Part shown: in pieces, positions 1 to 6,643 of the stretch
Position numbering within the stretch: the first letter of the stretch is position 1
Layout: every line of letters begins with the position of its first letter
NCBI GenBank assembly: GCA_016206365.1
Contig: JACQRR010000029.1
Span: forward strand, 1-12,142
Reading direction: 5' to 3'
DNA length: 12,142 bases
Source of the DNA: Candidatus Roizmanbacteria bacterium
GTDB lineage: Bacteria > Patescibacteriota > Microgenomatia > UBA1406 > GWC2-37-13
Notes under the pieces: generated by a model
Seen by the model: the letters and a program-made list of their open reading frames with translations, nothing else
Told to the model about the DNA's origin: nothing
The model's database searches: none
Translations under genes and position numbers: made by a program

Positions 1-2
1 CA

Positions 3-713
3 AATATTACAGTTAATTTAATACAGAATAAAACAAACCTCGGTTATCCAAAAGCAAATAATCAAGCCTTGAAAATAGCTAAAGGGAAATACGTTTTATT
101 TCTTAACTCCGATACGATCATAGAAGCGTTAAATTTTAACACCATTCTTAAATACTTTGAGAATAATCCTGAGGTTGGAGTTTTGACGGTAAAAGTCTTA
201 TTGGAGAACGGCAGCATTGACCCGGCATCACATCGGGGTTTCCCCACGATTTGGAGGTCTTTTTGTTACTTTGCAGGTCTTGAAGAGCTTTTTAAGCATG
301 TTCCTTTTTTTAAAAAAGTTTTCGGCGGATATCATCTGGTTAGTCTTGATAAAGATAAGATACATGAAATAGATTCACCAGCCGGGGCTTTTTATCTAAC
401 GAAAAGAAGCATATTGAATAAAATGAATGGATTTGATGAATCGTTTTTTATGTATGGCGAGGATTTAGATTTGTCATTTAGAATCAAAAAACTGGGATAT
501 AAAATAATTTATTATCCTAAATTTGAGGTAATTCACTTAAAGCACGCCAGTGGGCTGGATACCAGTGATGTTATAACTAGAAAGAAAGCAAAGTATCATT
601 TTTTTGAGGCGATGAAAATTTTTTACCGGAAGCATCATGAAAAAAATCACTTCTTTTTAGTTAATAACTTTATTTACATTTTAATCGATATATTAAGAAA
701 AATTTATGAATAA
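3..713 (+). CDS. GT2 family glycosyltransferase, 5' end outside window
   Basis: Probably transfers a sugar from a nucleotide-sugar donor to a surface glycan or lipid-linked acceptor at the inner face of the membrane (family knowledge; substrate unknown). The open frame runs from the window edge, and its first residues (NLGYPKANNQ at about 36-65) are the conserved GT2 segment before the nucleotide-binding strand, so the gene starts upstream and the TTG at 69 is not the real start. The donor/metal motif appears as FLNSDT (about 99-116). Further on are a DSPAGAFYLTKR acceptor-side segment and the GEDLDLSFR motif with the likely catalytic acidic residues, typical of rhamnosyltransferase-like (WbbL-type) GT2 enzymes. 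It ends at TAA 711-713, 8 bases inside the next gene, so the two are probably translationally coupled in one operon. Confidence 0.9.
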   Translation, partial: NITVNLIQNKTNLGYPKANNQALKIAKGKYVLFLNSDTIIEALNFNTILKYFENNPEVGVLTVKVLLENGSIDPASHRGFPTIWRSFCYFAGLEELFKHVPFFKKVFGGYHLVSLDKDKIHEIDSPAGAFYLTKRSILNKMNGFDESFFMYGEDLDLSFRIKKLGYKIIYYPKFEVIHLKHASGLDTSDVITRKKAKYHFFEAMKIFYRKHHEKNHFFLVNNFIYILIDILRKIYE

Positions 714-1851
714 AATCGGAATTGATGCCCGTTTGTATAGCCAAACAGGAGTCGGCGTTTATCTTCGCAACCTACTTTACTTTTTGGAAAAGATCGTGAA
801 AAATCAGTTGCTTTTTTATATTTACTTAATGCCGGAAGATTATGATCGGGTGCAATTCAGATCAAGTTATTTTGTCAAAAAAAAGATTGATTATAAATGG
901 CATACGCCGGGAGAGCAGATTGGATTCGCCAAACAGCTTTATAGCGACGGGCTTGATTTGGTTCACTTTACCTATTTTGGCTATCCAGTAGTCTATAAAA
1001 AAAAATTTATGGCCACGATTCATGACGCTACTCCTTTATTTTTTAAAACCGGCAAAGCCTCGACTAAGCCCGCTTTTTTATATGAGCTTAAATTTCGAGC
1101 CTTTCAATTTGTTATCTCGCAACAGGTTAGAAATGCGGCAAAAATTATAACGCCCTCAAACACAGTCAAAAGGCAACTTATAAAAATATATGGAGATTCT
1201 GTCGAAAATAAAATAAAAACCATCTATGAGGGAGTTAATTATGAATTAATTGAAACGGACAAGCGTCATTCTGAGGACACCGACTTTGGCGGGGGACTCC
1301 AGAATCGATTCTGGAGACCCGCCCGCCATGTCAAGCAAGGCGTTGCTTTTTTCATCTATGTTGGCAATTTTTACCCTCATAAAAATGTCGAGCGTCTAAT
1401 TAGAGCATTTGCCAAAGTAAAAACTGATGTTAAGTTGGTGCTAATAGGGCCGGATGATTTTTTTGCCAAAAGGTTATATCGTTATATCGATATAACGATA
1501 CGAGGTAGAGTAATTTTCTACCACAATCCGTTAAAGGAAGATTTGCTATTTTTTTATAAAAATGCTTTGGCGCTGATACACCCGTCACTTTCGGAAGGAT
1601 TTGGCCTGCCTCTAGTTGAGGCAGCTTACTTTGGGCTTCCGATCATAGCTTCGGATATTGCTGTATTCCAGGAAATACTTGAGGGAAAATATATTGCTTT
1701 TAACCCACAGGATGCAGATGATATTGCAGAAAAAATCAAAGATTTTCTAAAGAAGAAATCAACATTCGATTACACAAAAATTCTTAATAAATTTTCCTTT
1801 GAGAGAATGGCTAAGCACACTTATATCTTTTACCAACAATTACTTGCCTAA
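706..1851 (+). CDS. GT4 (GT1-fold) glycosyltransferase carrying an in-frame palindromic repeat
   Basis: Retaining GT-B glycosyltransferase of the mannosyltransferase-like GT4 family, probably acting with the upstream GT2 in surface glycan assembly. Visible are the N-terminal glycine loop (TGVGVYLRNLL, about residues 14-24), the start of the C-terminal Rossmann domain (FFIYVGNFYPHKN, about 215-227) and the EX7E signature SEGFGLPLVE with Glu297 and Glu305. Residues about 187-212 do not look like the family. They are the translation of a GC-rich palindrome (1265-1342) inserted between the two domains without breaking the frame. A second perfect palindrome lies at 1477-1500 in the segment RYIDITIR. 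Whether the enzyme is still active cannot be seen. The start ATG overlaps the previous gene; the end overlaps the convergent histidine kinase stop by 4 bases. Confidence 0.92.
   Translation: MNKIGIDARLYSQTGVGVYLRNLLYFLEKIVKNQLLFYIYLMPEDYDRVQFRSSYFVKKKIDYKWHTPGEQIGFAKQLYSDGLDLVHFTYFGYPVVYKKKFMATIHDATPLFFKTGKASTKPAFLYELKFRAFQFVISQQVRNAAKIITPSNTVKRQLIKIYGDSVENKIKTIYEGVNYELIETDKRHSEDTDFGGGLQNRFWRPARHVKQGVAFFIYVGNFYPHKNVERLIRAFAKVKTDVKLVLIGPDDFFAKRLYRYIDITIRGRVIFYHNPLKEDLLFFYKNALALIHPSLSEGFGLPLVEAAYFGLPIIASDIAVFQEILEGKYIAFNPQDADDIAEKIKDFLKKKSTFDYTKILNKFSFERMAKHTYIFYQQLLA
1265..1342 (+). repeat. Palindromic repeat element inside the GT4 coding sequence
   Basis: The stretch begins GTCATTCTGAG, the same start as the intergenic element at 12099. 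Its core is a perfect 20-base palindrome (1297-1316, centred on AATCGATT) flanked by GGCGGG and CCCGCC runs, then a small CGCC...GGCG hairpin (1324-1342). It is much richer in G and C than the surrounding gene. Its right outer stem (ATGACA) is not present, so it looks like a partly decayed copy. It adds 26 codons in frame. Confidence 0.75.
1477..1500. repeat. 24-base perfect palindrome within GT4 gene
   Basis: TATCGTTATATC at 1477-1488 is followed directly by its exact reverse complement to 1500. Such a length is not expected by chance in 12 kb. It encodes part of YRYIDITIR between the nucleotide-binding strand and the EX7E motif. Function unknown; it could be a remnant of an inserted palindrome or chance codon use. 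Confidence 0.7.
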
Positions 1852-3173
1852 ACCATAGGTAGATATACCGTGAAGACGGTACCTTTTCCAACTTCTGACT
1901 CGACTTTGATTGTGCCTTTATGAAGCTCTACAATTTGTTTTGAGATATAAAGACCTAAGCCCGTTCCTGGCGTTCTATTCTGTTTAGCTTCCTCTAATCT
2001 GCCGAATTTTTGAAAAAGCTTAGGAAGGTTTTGTTTGGAGATCCCCGGACCTGTATCTGAAACGCGAGCCGCTATTTTATTTTTTTCAATAGTGAAATAT
2101 ATTGACACGCTTCCCTTGTTCGGAGTATATTTGAGGGCATTTCCGATTATATTCTCAAATACTTCAGAAAGTTTATCTTTGTCCCCGCTTACCATAAGTT
2201 TTTCCGGATAGGGTAGCAGAGTAATGGTAATGTTTTTTTCGCCAGCCTTGACCTTTAATGTATTATAAGAATGCATTACCAGGTCAAAAAGATTAACTAT
2301 ATCTATGTTTAACTCTAGCCTTTTTCCCTCAATGCGCGAGATGGTAAGCATGTTTTGCACCAGCTTAATCAGATGTTCAGTTTCGGCAGATGCAATCTCG
2401 AGATAACTTCGGATTTGAGGATCGAGACTATTCGATTTATTTAGCACCATCCACAGGTAGCTTTTGACAGCGGTCATTGGTGTTCGAAGCTCGTGAGAGG
2501 CAAGGGAGACAAATTCATCCTTGAGTTTATCGAGTTCCATCAGCCGTAGATTTGCTCTTTGAATTCGATCGTATAAAAGTGAATTGTCTAAAGCAATAGA
2601 TATTACCTCTGGAAGGCGGTCGATCAGGTCTTTTTGATAGGCGAAGTAGGGTTGATTTTCTTCTCTTGGGCTTATGATCATGCTGCCGATTGCTTCTTCT
2701 CGTGCGACCAGGGGATAGATGAGAAAAGACTTCATGTCAACCGTATCTTGAATTTTTCTGCAGGCTTTCTCGTTGATGATTGATTTAAAAAGGTTGTAAA
2801 GACTTTCTGTTTGATACATCTTCCTCTCTTTGATTGCCTTGATAATCAAATTACTATCGTCATTCCAGGAAATTTTGACGGAAAACATGGCTCGCTGTAA
2901 ATTAGGATCTACGTCGTTTATTGATTTGCTTAGCGAGATTCCATGCGGCGTAAGGAGACTTTCTTTTTTATTGAGAAGAAATATGTAGACTGCTTTTAGG
3001 CCGGCCTCGGCTACAACAGCTTGGGCAATCTGCCTGACCACTTCTTCGATGTCAGTAACTTTACTCAATATAATTTCATCTATTTTTCGAAGCAGAGCCA
3101 AAGTTTTATTCCTTTCGGTTAACTCTAGATTTTTTTTGTAAAGTTCTTCAGCAATATGAGAAGATTGATCCAT
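1848..3173 (-). CDS. Cytosolic GAF-domain sensor histidine kinase
   Basis: Autophosphorylating two-component kinase. The order is a short coiled coil (about residues 5-30), a GAF-like sensory domain (about 33-197), a HisKA dimerisation domain with phospho-acceptor His227 in SLASHELRTP, then an HATPase_c domain with N-box ENIIGNALKYTPN (340-352), G1 box DTGPGIS (373-379) and G2 box GTGLGL (403-408). All catalytic motifs are intact. No signal peptide or membrane segment is seen, so it should sense an intracellular signal. No response regulator lies next to it; the stand-alone receiver protein at 7331-7702 is a possible partner, but this is a guess. There is no Shine-Dalgarno before the ATG; a TATAAT lies 11 bases upstream, suggesting a very short leader. 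Confidence 0.93.
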   Translation of the reverse strand: MDQSSHIAEELYKKNLELTERNKTLALLRKIDEIILSKVTDIEEVVRQIAQAVVAEAGLKAVYIFLLNKKESLLTPHGISLSKSINDVDPNLQRAMFSVKISWNDDSNLIIKAIKERKMYQTESLYNLFKSIINEKACRKIQDTVDMKSFLIYPLVAREEAIGSMIISPREENQPYFAYQKDLIDRLPEVISIALDNSLLYDRIQRANLRLMELDKLKDEFVSLASHELRTPMTAVKSYLWMVLNKSNSLDPQIRSYLEIASAETEHLIKLVQNMLTISRIEGKRLELNIDIVNLFDLVMHSYNTLKVKAGEKNITITLLPYPEKLMVSGDKDKLSEVFENIIGNALKYTPNKGSVSIYFTIEKNKIAARVSDTGPGISKQNLPKLFQKFGRLEEAKQNRTPGTGLGLYISKQIVELHKGTIKVESEVGKGTVFTVYLPMV

Positions 3174-3184
3174 ATTTAATATTC

Positions 3185-3190
3185 ATTATA
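3185..3190 (-). promoter_or_regulatory. Candidate -10 box for the histidine kinase
   Basis: On the minus strand this reads TATAAT, ending 11 bases before the ATG at 3173. No good -35 is present. If used, the transcript would start about 5 bases before the start codon, in line with the missing ribosome-binding site. The region is AT-rich, so a chance match is possible. Confidence 0.35.
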
Positions 3191-3217
3191 TAAATAAATT
3201 AAAGTGAAATATACCAT

Positions 3218-3277
3218 TGTCATTCCGCACTCGATGCGGAATCTATTATATAGATTCCCGCTTTTGCGGGAATGACA
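3218..3277. repeat. Three-arm TGTCATT...AATGACA palindromic element
   Basis: An outer stem TGTCATT/AATGACA encloses three hairpins in a row: CCGCA-loop-TGCGG, AATCTAT-TAT-ATAGATT and CCCGC-TTTT-GCGGG. The whole can be drawn as a cloverleaf. It sits between two minus-strand genes, 16 bases past the stop of the 95-residue protein, where it could also stop transcription. The copy at 6558-6614 has the same plan with compensatory base changes. Confidence 0.9.
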
Positions 3278-3293
3278 AATTGTATTTTTGAAG

Positions 3294-3578
3294 TTAGCGA
3301 AGAACTTGGGGAAGTTGATCTTGAGAAAGTTGAGTCTTATAACGGACTATTGCCTCTTTACATACCTCCACCGAGGCTTGACCAAATAAGGTTTTGTATT
3401 GTTCCACAAGATTTTGCAAAATTTGAGTTTTATTGCCTTCGAAAGAGACTTTGTGCTGTTGCCAATCTACTTTTAGACCCTGGACTTTTCGCGCCTGCTC
3501 AAGGGCGATGGGGCCGATGATAGTCTCCTGCTCCTCAATTATCTTTTCAGCCAATATGGCAAAAATATCCATAGTCAT
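3294..3578 (-). CDS. Small soluble protein of unknown function, paired with membrane protein
   Basis: I do not recognise a named family. The product is about 92-94 residues, soluble, mixed charged helix, with the segments EEQETIIGPIALEQARKV and VEQYKTLFGQASVEVCKEA, which look like a compact folded domain rather than a linker. There are three closely spaced starts: GTG 3581, ATG 3578 and ATG 3572. ATG 3578 overlaps the upstream stop as TGATG, while AGGTGA sits 5 bases before ATG 3572, so either may be used. The overlap ties its translation to the membrane protein upstream, suggesting that the two act together, perhaps as a sensor and its cytosolic output module (inference). Confidence 0.75.
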   Translation of the reverse strand: MTMDIFAILAEKIIEEQETIIGPIALEQARKVQGLKVDWQQHKVSFEGNKTQILQNLVEQYKTLFGQASVEVCKEAIVRYKTQLSQDQLPQVLR

Positions 3579-4375
3579 CACCTATAATCATTAAAAGCGA
3601 TTAAACCTAAACTCATTATGGTGTAGGAAGTTGCGTACATAAGATCATTCCATCCCCCATTCACATAAGTTTCAGCTCCAGCTGTATATAAAAAGGCGTA
3701 TTCAGTTAAAAATTGAAAGAAGAAGGCAAAAACTAAATATAGAATTCTACTTTTCATACTTCCTCCCAGTAGATTTCTCGACAAAGTAAATGTGAATAAA
3801 GCAATAGATACAGGGATAATTTCTCCCAAAGGATAACCAATATCAAAAAATAGTTTGATAGGATTGGACAAATCAAAACCTATGTCTTTTAAAAAGAGCG
3901 CATAGGATAAAATGAGCGCTACAAACGGTATTAGTAAAGCCCAGAGTTTTCCGCTTCTAGTCTTTAAAGAAAATTTTGCTCCAGAGGCATGAGCAAACAT
4001 CCAGGCGCCAATTGTATAAGCAGGAATTAAAGCAAAATATCCCAAATCTGCAAGGGATGGATAAGGAACTTCAACTTTAGCAATTACATTGTAATAGGTC
4101 CAGATTTGCAGTCCAAACCATTGACCTAAAAGGCCAAACGGTAAAAGAATCAATCCTCTTCCGATTATACTTTTCCATCCACCCCATTTATCATAAGAGA
4201 TCTTGATTCCATAGATAGCTCCGCTTAAGCCTATCAACCCGTAAAACCAGTTAAATAAGTAGGCTTCACTTGTGCCAAGACCAATAAATTGAAGCTTGAT
4301 CCACCAGGAAGAAACTATTAAATAGAGAAGCAAGATCCAATAGGTTAATTTATTTTTTAAAATTGTTTTAACCAT
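3578..4375 (-). CDS. Multi-pass membrane protein, sensor-domain-like
   Basis: A protein of 265 residues with about eight hydrophobic spans and short loops. The segment PYPSLADLGYF (residues 104-114) resembles a motif I associate with integral-membrane sensory regions (MASE-like) found at the N-terminus of histidine kinases and GGDEF proteins. Here no output domain follows; the small protein at 3294-3578 begins within its stop codon and may replace one. The upstream gap to the methyltransferase gene is 23 bases with no clear ribosome-binding site, so these genes are probably one transcript. The ligand is unknown, and a role in transport cannot be excluded. Confidence 0.8.
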   Translation of the reverse strand: MVKTILKNKLTYWILLLYLIVSSWWIKLQFIGLGTSEAYLFNWFYGLIGLSGAIYGIKISYDKWGGWKSIIGRGLILLPFGLLGQWFGLQIWTYYNVIAKVEVPYPSLADLGYFALIPAYTIGAWMFAHASGAKFSLKTRSGKLWALLIPFVALILSYALFLKDIGFDLSNPIKLFFDIGYPLGEIIPVSIALFTFTLSRNLLGGSMKSRILYLVFAFFFQFLTEYAFLYTAGAETYVNGGWNDLMYATSYTIMSLGLIAFNDYR

Positions 4376-4398
4376 CTATTTTAAAAATAGTACTTCAA

Positions 4399-5187
4399 TC
4401 AGAAAAAATCAAGCTTTTTTGCTATAACAAACATCATTCCCTTATAACCTTCATAATCTGGTGACTTTTCATCTACGACCTCTGCTTTTATTGAATTAAG
4501 ATTTAGGATTTTAAACCCTAACCTATTAAGAATTTTTTTTATATCCTTCTCATTAATATCGACTGCCGGAAAAAAATTATTGCCAGCACGCCAGTAAGTA
4601 GCGTTTTTCAAAGCTGACATTGCTAGAATTCCCCCCTTTCTGACAAGAGAACAAATATTGGTAATTAGCTGTTTCCATGTTTTTTTTGAAGAAGTTATCG
4701 AATCAGTTACGAAATTAACGTTAACTAGATGATAATAATTACGATATTTTTTCCCTAGTGGATCAATCTTATGGGCATCGCAATAGAAAAACCTTGTCAA
4801 TTTTTCCCTTATTAAATTCTCTCTTCGTATAATGTCCTCGTCTTTAATTTTTTTTCGGCCTTCTATCTGTAAAGCTTGGATTATAAACGGTTTCCAATTA
4901 AAGGCTTCTGGTGAATTTTTCTTCCACAGTTTGATTTCATTTAAGTTTTTATCTAAATAATCGGCAAAATGAATTTTGCTGACTAATGGTGCTGCCGAGA
5001 TAAGCGGATAGATTGTCGGTCCTCCACTAAACTCTAACATTAAGGAATTTTTAGAGATATGCTTATATGCCTTAACGAAAAATTTCAGTAGATTTAAGTT
5101 CTCGTTACCTATATGGGTGTAGTATTCATTTAAGTAATCTCTAGGATTAAAAGTTTTAAACTCTGTATCTATTTGCGGTTTTAACAT
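4399..5187 (-). CDS. SAM-dependent methyltransferase, NNMT/PNMT/TEMT-like
   Basis: Probably an N-methyltransferase of the family containing nicotinamide and phenylethanolamine N-methyltransferases. The N-terminal FNPRDYLNEYY (residues 13-23) is the family's Tyr-containing substrate/SAM lid. LEFSGGPTIYPLISAAP (51-67) is the SAM-binding glycine motif, and IHFADYLDKNLNEIKLW (72-88) carries the acidic residue expected to contact the SAM ribose. The 262-residue length matches the family. GGAGGA at the very end of the upstream small membrane protein gene may act as its ribosome-binding site, and the genes are 8 bases apart, so coupling is likely. The methyl acceptor is not predictable here. The stop is TGA, which argues for the standard code. 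Confidence 0.88.
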   Translation of the reverse strand: MLKPQIDTEFKTFNPRDYLNEYYTHIGNENLNLLKFFVKAYKHISKNSLMLEFSGGPTIYPLISAAPLVSKIHFADYLDKNLNEIKLWKKNSPEAFNWKPFIIQALQIEGRKKIKDEDIIRRENLIREKLTRFFYCDAHKIDPLGKKYRNYYHLVNVNFVTDSITSSKKTWKQLITNICSLVRKGGILAMSALKNATYWRAGNNFFPAVDINEKDIKKILNRLGFKILNLNSIKAEVVDEKSPDYEGYKGMMFVIAKKLDFF

Positions 5188-5195
5188 TAAAATAT

Positions 5196-5558
5196 TTATC
5201 CTCCAGTTCGGAATAAAAGCAGCCCAATACCAATTAAAACTCCAACTGAAATGGCTTTGTCAACAGGGCCCCATAGGATAAATTTACCACTTACTATTGC
5301 CACACCGATTATAGTAACTACAAACCAGGTAATGGTTTGAATCTCTGCGGAAATAACTCCAACTTGTTGCATGTATTTTATCGCAAACCAATAAAATAAT
5401 ATACCAAAGCCAAATCCCGCTGTAGATTTTGCCGCTTCGGATAATATAAACTTACCATTTTTCCAAACGTTAGAAGAATGCAGGAAACCTTGTGAATCTC
5501 CTATGCCAGAGATTACCGTCAAGAAAATTATTAATAAAATTACAGTAGCTTTATTCAT
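5196..5558 (-). CDS. Small hydrophobic protein, about four membrane spans
   Basis: No family recognised. From the ATG at 5558 the product is 120 residues with hydrophobic stretches at about 4-22, 46-63, 70-92 and 101-116, ending FRTGG. The first stretch could be a signal peptide or anchor. Upstream in-frame GTG 5567 and ATG 5564 also exist, but GGGGTGA (5570-5564) is placed as a ribosome-binding site for ATG 5558, so I chose that. It heads the run leading to the methyltransferase, membrane sensor-like protein and small soluble protein. Its leader overlaps a repeated sequence related to the arginine decarboxylase tail (5568-5593). Confidence 0.75.
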   Translation of the reverse strand: MNKATVILLIIFLTVISGIGDSQGFLHSSNVWKNGKFILSEAAKSTAGFGFGILFYWFAIKYMQQVGVISAEIQTITWFVVTIIGVAIVSGKFILWGPVDKAISVGVLIGIGLLLFRTGG

Positions 5559-5567
5559 TATCATCAC

Positions 5568-5593
5568 CCCATTTCTCCGATTTATAAAAAGCC
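5568..5593 (-). repeat. Copy of arginine decarboxylase C-terminal coding sequence (short)
   Basis: This 26-base stretch matches 6664-6689, inside the end of the intact arginine decarboxylase gene, at about 24 of 26 positions, and read on the minus strand also gives YKSEKW. Beyond it, upstream residues (ADKIDFTSLGAF) do not match the enzyme, so it may be a recombinant fragment. It supplies the start region of the small membrane protein gene. Confidence 0.5.
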
Positions 5594-5640
5594 CCTAGCG
5601 ATGTAAAATCAATTTTATCCGCTATGTTTCTATGATAAGG

Positions 5641-5706
5641 TTAGATAACTTTCAAAAATTCTTCAATAGTCACACCAGCGTCATTTTCTATTATTGATTT
5701 CAAGAG
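5641..5706 (-). pseudogene. HicA-like toxin remnant, C-terminal end only
   Basis: The minus frame reads LLKSIIENDAGVTIEEFLKV, which resembles the C-terminal helix of HicA toxins (a ...SIIKQAG(L/V)TVEEF... pattern, from memory). There is no start codon and no N-terminal half with the catalytic histidine. It overlaps the stop of the HicB-like gene by a few bases in another frame, as if a deletion had joined the end of hicB to the end of hicA. The identification rests on about 20 residues. Confidence 0.45.
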
Positions 5707-5900
5707 TGGTTTTTTAATTTAAGATTTTCAAGGTAGAGGAGTATTGCTTCTTTGATATTTTGTTCTACCTCATCTATAGTGTCTCCTTGCGTGTGGCAAC
5801 CTGGCAAAGCTGGCACATTTACTACATATCCTCCCTCGGGATCTTCTTGGTAAATAACAGAATACGATAGTACGTTTTTGTATTTGTCGATGTTTCTCAT
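5700..5900 (-). CDS. hicB: HicB-like antitoxin without intact partner
   Basis: Single-domain HicB antitoxin, about 66 residues from the ATG at 5900. The core is YSVIYQEDPEGGYVVNVPALPGCHTQGDT followed by a helix EVEQNIKEAILLYLE, the standard HicB partial RNase H-like fold; no DNA-binding domain follows. An upstream in-frame ATG (5918) is less likely because an extended -10 promoter lies between the two. HicB normally neutralises the HicA RNase, but here the downstream gene is only a C-terminal remnant (5641-5706), so the antitoxin is an orphan that could still act on the paralogous system or be silent. Confidence 0.85.
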   Translation of the reverse strand: MRNIDKYKNVLSYSVIYQEDPEGGYVVNVPALPGCHTQGDTIDEVEQNIKEAILLYLENLKLKNHS

Positions 5901-5906
5901 GTTAAA

Positions 5907-5915
5907 ATTATAGCA
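5907..5915 (-). promoter_or_regulatory. Extended -10 promoter of orphan hicB, leaderless layout
   Basis: On the minus strand this reads TGCTATAAT, a perfect extended -10. Only 6 bases separate it from the ATG at 5900, so transcription should start at or next to the start codon. The decarboxylase gene has the same spacing. Confidence 0.6.
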
Positions 5916-5934
5916 CAATTTTTATCCTGCAAGA

Positions 5935-5997
5935 TTACCACTTCTCCGCTTTATAAACTGCTGTAACTAAAGTGCAGGCGGAGGAACACGATATTTT
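5935..5997 (-). pseudogene. C-terminal remnant of a second pyruvoyl arginine decarboxylase
   Basis: The minus frame reads KISCSSACTLVTAVYKAEKW then TAA. The intact enzyme at 6653-7150 ends KVTNSAACTLVLAVYKSEKW plus three residues, so about 14 of 20 positions agree, with conservative changes among the rest. There is no start and no upstream part: the stop of the hicA pseudogene lies only 3 bases upstream of the remnant. It therefore looks like the tail left after a duplication and deletion. Confidence 0.75.
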
Positions 5998-6000
5998 TAG

Positions 6001-6222
6001 CTATATTAATCTTCTTAATTCATCGGGACTAATTTTAATATCTCTCAATATCTTGCGAAGTAGTCCTTTTCCGATAGTTTTTCTATGAATTGGAATCGAA
6101 GTTCATCTGCCATCTGGGTGAATAAAAATTGCATGACTGCCACTTTGCCTATCTTTTACAAATCCTTGTTTTTCTACGATTTTGATCAGTTTTACAGGTT
6201 TAATTATGGAAAGATATGCCAT
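6001..6222 (-). pseudogene. hicA: HicA-like toxin with premature TGA
   Basis: HicA is a small double-stranded RNA-binding-fold mRNA endonuclease. From ATG 6222 the frame reads MAYLSIIKPVKLIKIVEKQ and continues to QSGSHAIFIHPDGR with the catalytic-type His30, then hits TGA at codon 40 (6105-6103). The same frame goes on with TSIPIHRKTIGKGLLRKIL and SPDELRRLI to TAG at 6001-6003, the expected second half of a 73-residue HicA. A single C-to-T change in a CGA Arg codon would explain the stop. The start overlaps the end of hicB by 23 bases, as in coupled hicBA pairs. The toxin is most likely inactive. Confidence 0.85.
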
Positions 6223-6454
6223 AGGGGATCGAGAGATTTTTGATGCCGACAAATTCTGTGTTGCTATCGTCAGGTAAAAGACCCCTTGTTTTTCTAGCAT
6301 CTAAATGAAGTTTGATGACATCTTGTATATTTTTGATCGCTTCTTCAAATGTATCGCCTTCGGTGTAACATCCCTGTAGTGTAGGAAGAGAGGCTACAAA
6401 AATTCCATCCTCGTCTTGCTCAATAATTACTCGATAGTTTAAAACTTTGGGCAT
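6200..6454 (-). CDS. hicB: HicB-like antitoxin
   Basis: Antitoxin of 84 residues: YRVIIEQDEDGIFVASLPTL then QGCYTEGDTFEEAIKNIQDV, the HicB fold, followed by a charged tail without a recognisable DNA-binding domain. I start it at ATG 6454 because GGAGG (6468-6464) lies 9 bases before it; an upstream ATG at 6484 would add ten residues outside the domain. It overlaps the broken hicA downstream and has a good promoter (TTGACA, 17 bases, TATTCT). An intact antitoxin next to a dead toxin suggests relaxed selection or an immunity-only role (inference). Confidence 0.9.
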   Translation of the reverse strand: MPKVLNYRVIIEQDEDGIFVASLPTLQGCYTEGDTFEEAIKNIQDVIKLHLDARKTRGLLPDDSNTEFVGIKNLSIPYGISFHN

Positions 6455-6474
6455 AAGATCCGACCTCCAACTAT

Positions 6475-6503
6475 AGAATAACATCCAGAATCACCTCTGT
6501 CAA
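6475..6503 (-). promoter_or_regulatory. Sigma-70-type promoter for hicB-hicA
   Basis: On the minus strand TTGACA (6503-6498) and TATTCT (6480-6475) are spaced by exactly 17 bases. The expected start lies about 6468, directly at the GGAGG ribosome-binding site. It sits just outside the left boundary of the palindromic insertion at 6519-6643. Confidence 0.6.
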
Positions 6504-6518
6504 CTTTATGTTAGTATT

Positions 6519-6643
6519 GTAAGAGTTCACGATCCTTGACAAAATTTATATGTTCCATGTCATTCCGTGCTTGACACGGAATCTATATAGATTCCCTCTT
6601 TCGAGGGAATGACAGTTGTGTGTCAAGAAGCGTGAATAGTTAC
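6519..6643. mobile_element. MITE-like element with inverted ends and 8-bp target duplication
   Basis: The ends are inverted repeats: 6519-6541 and 6621-6643 agree at 18 of 23 positions, including TTCACG and CTTGACA. Immediately outside is the direct repeat TTAGTATT (6511-6518 and 6644-6651), as expected from a target duplication. It encodes no protein; the core is the three-arm palindrome at 6558-6614. Confidence 0.75.
6558..6614. repeat. Three-arm TGTCATT...AATGACA palindromic element, second copy
   Basis: Same plan as 3218-3277: outer TGTCATT/AATGACA, then CCGTG-CTTGA-CACGG, AATCTATATAGATT and CCCTC-TTTC-GAGGG. Compared with the first copy, arms 1 and 3 differ at paired positions so that pairing is kept. 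Confidence 0.9.

Noticed and set aside
3218..3277. Cloverleaf as a tRNA or tRNA-like gene
   Set aside because: The arms and loops lack the T-loop, D-loop and anticodon arrangement, the sequence is too short at 60 bases, and the same fold recurs with unrelated arms.
3272..3520. Plus-strand reading frame opposite the small soluble protein
   Set aside because: It begins inside the palindromic element and is antisense to a better-supported gene; the product is not protein-like.
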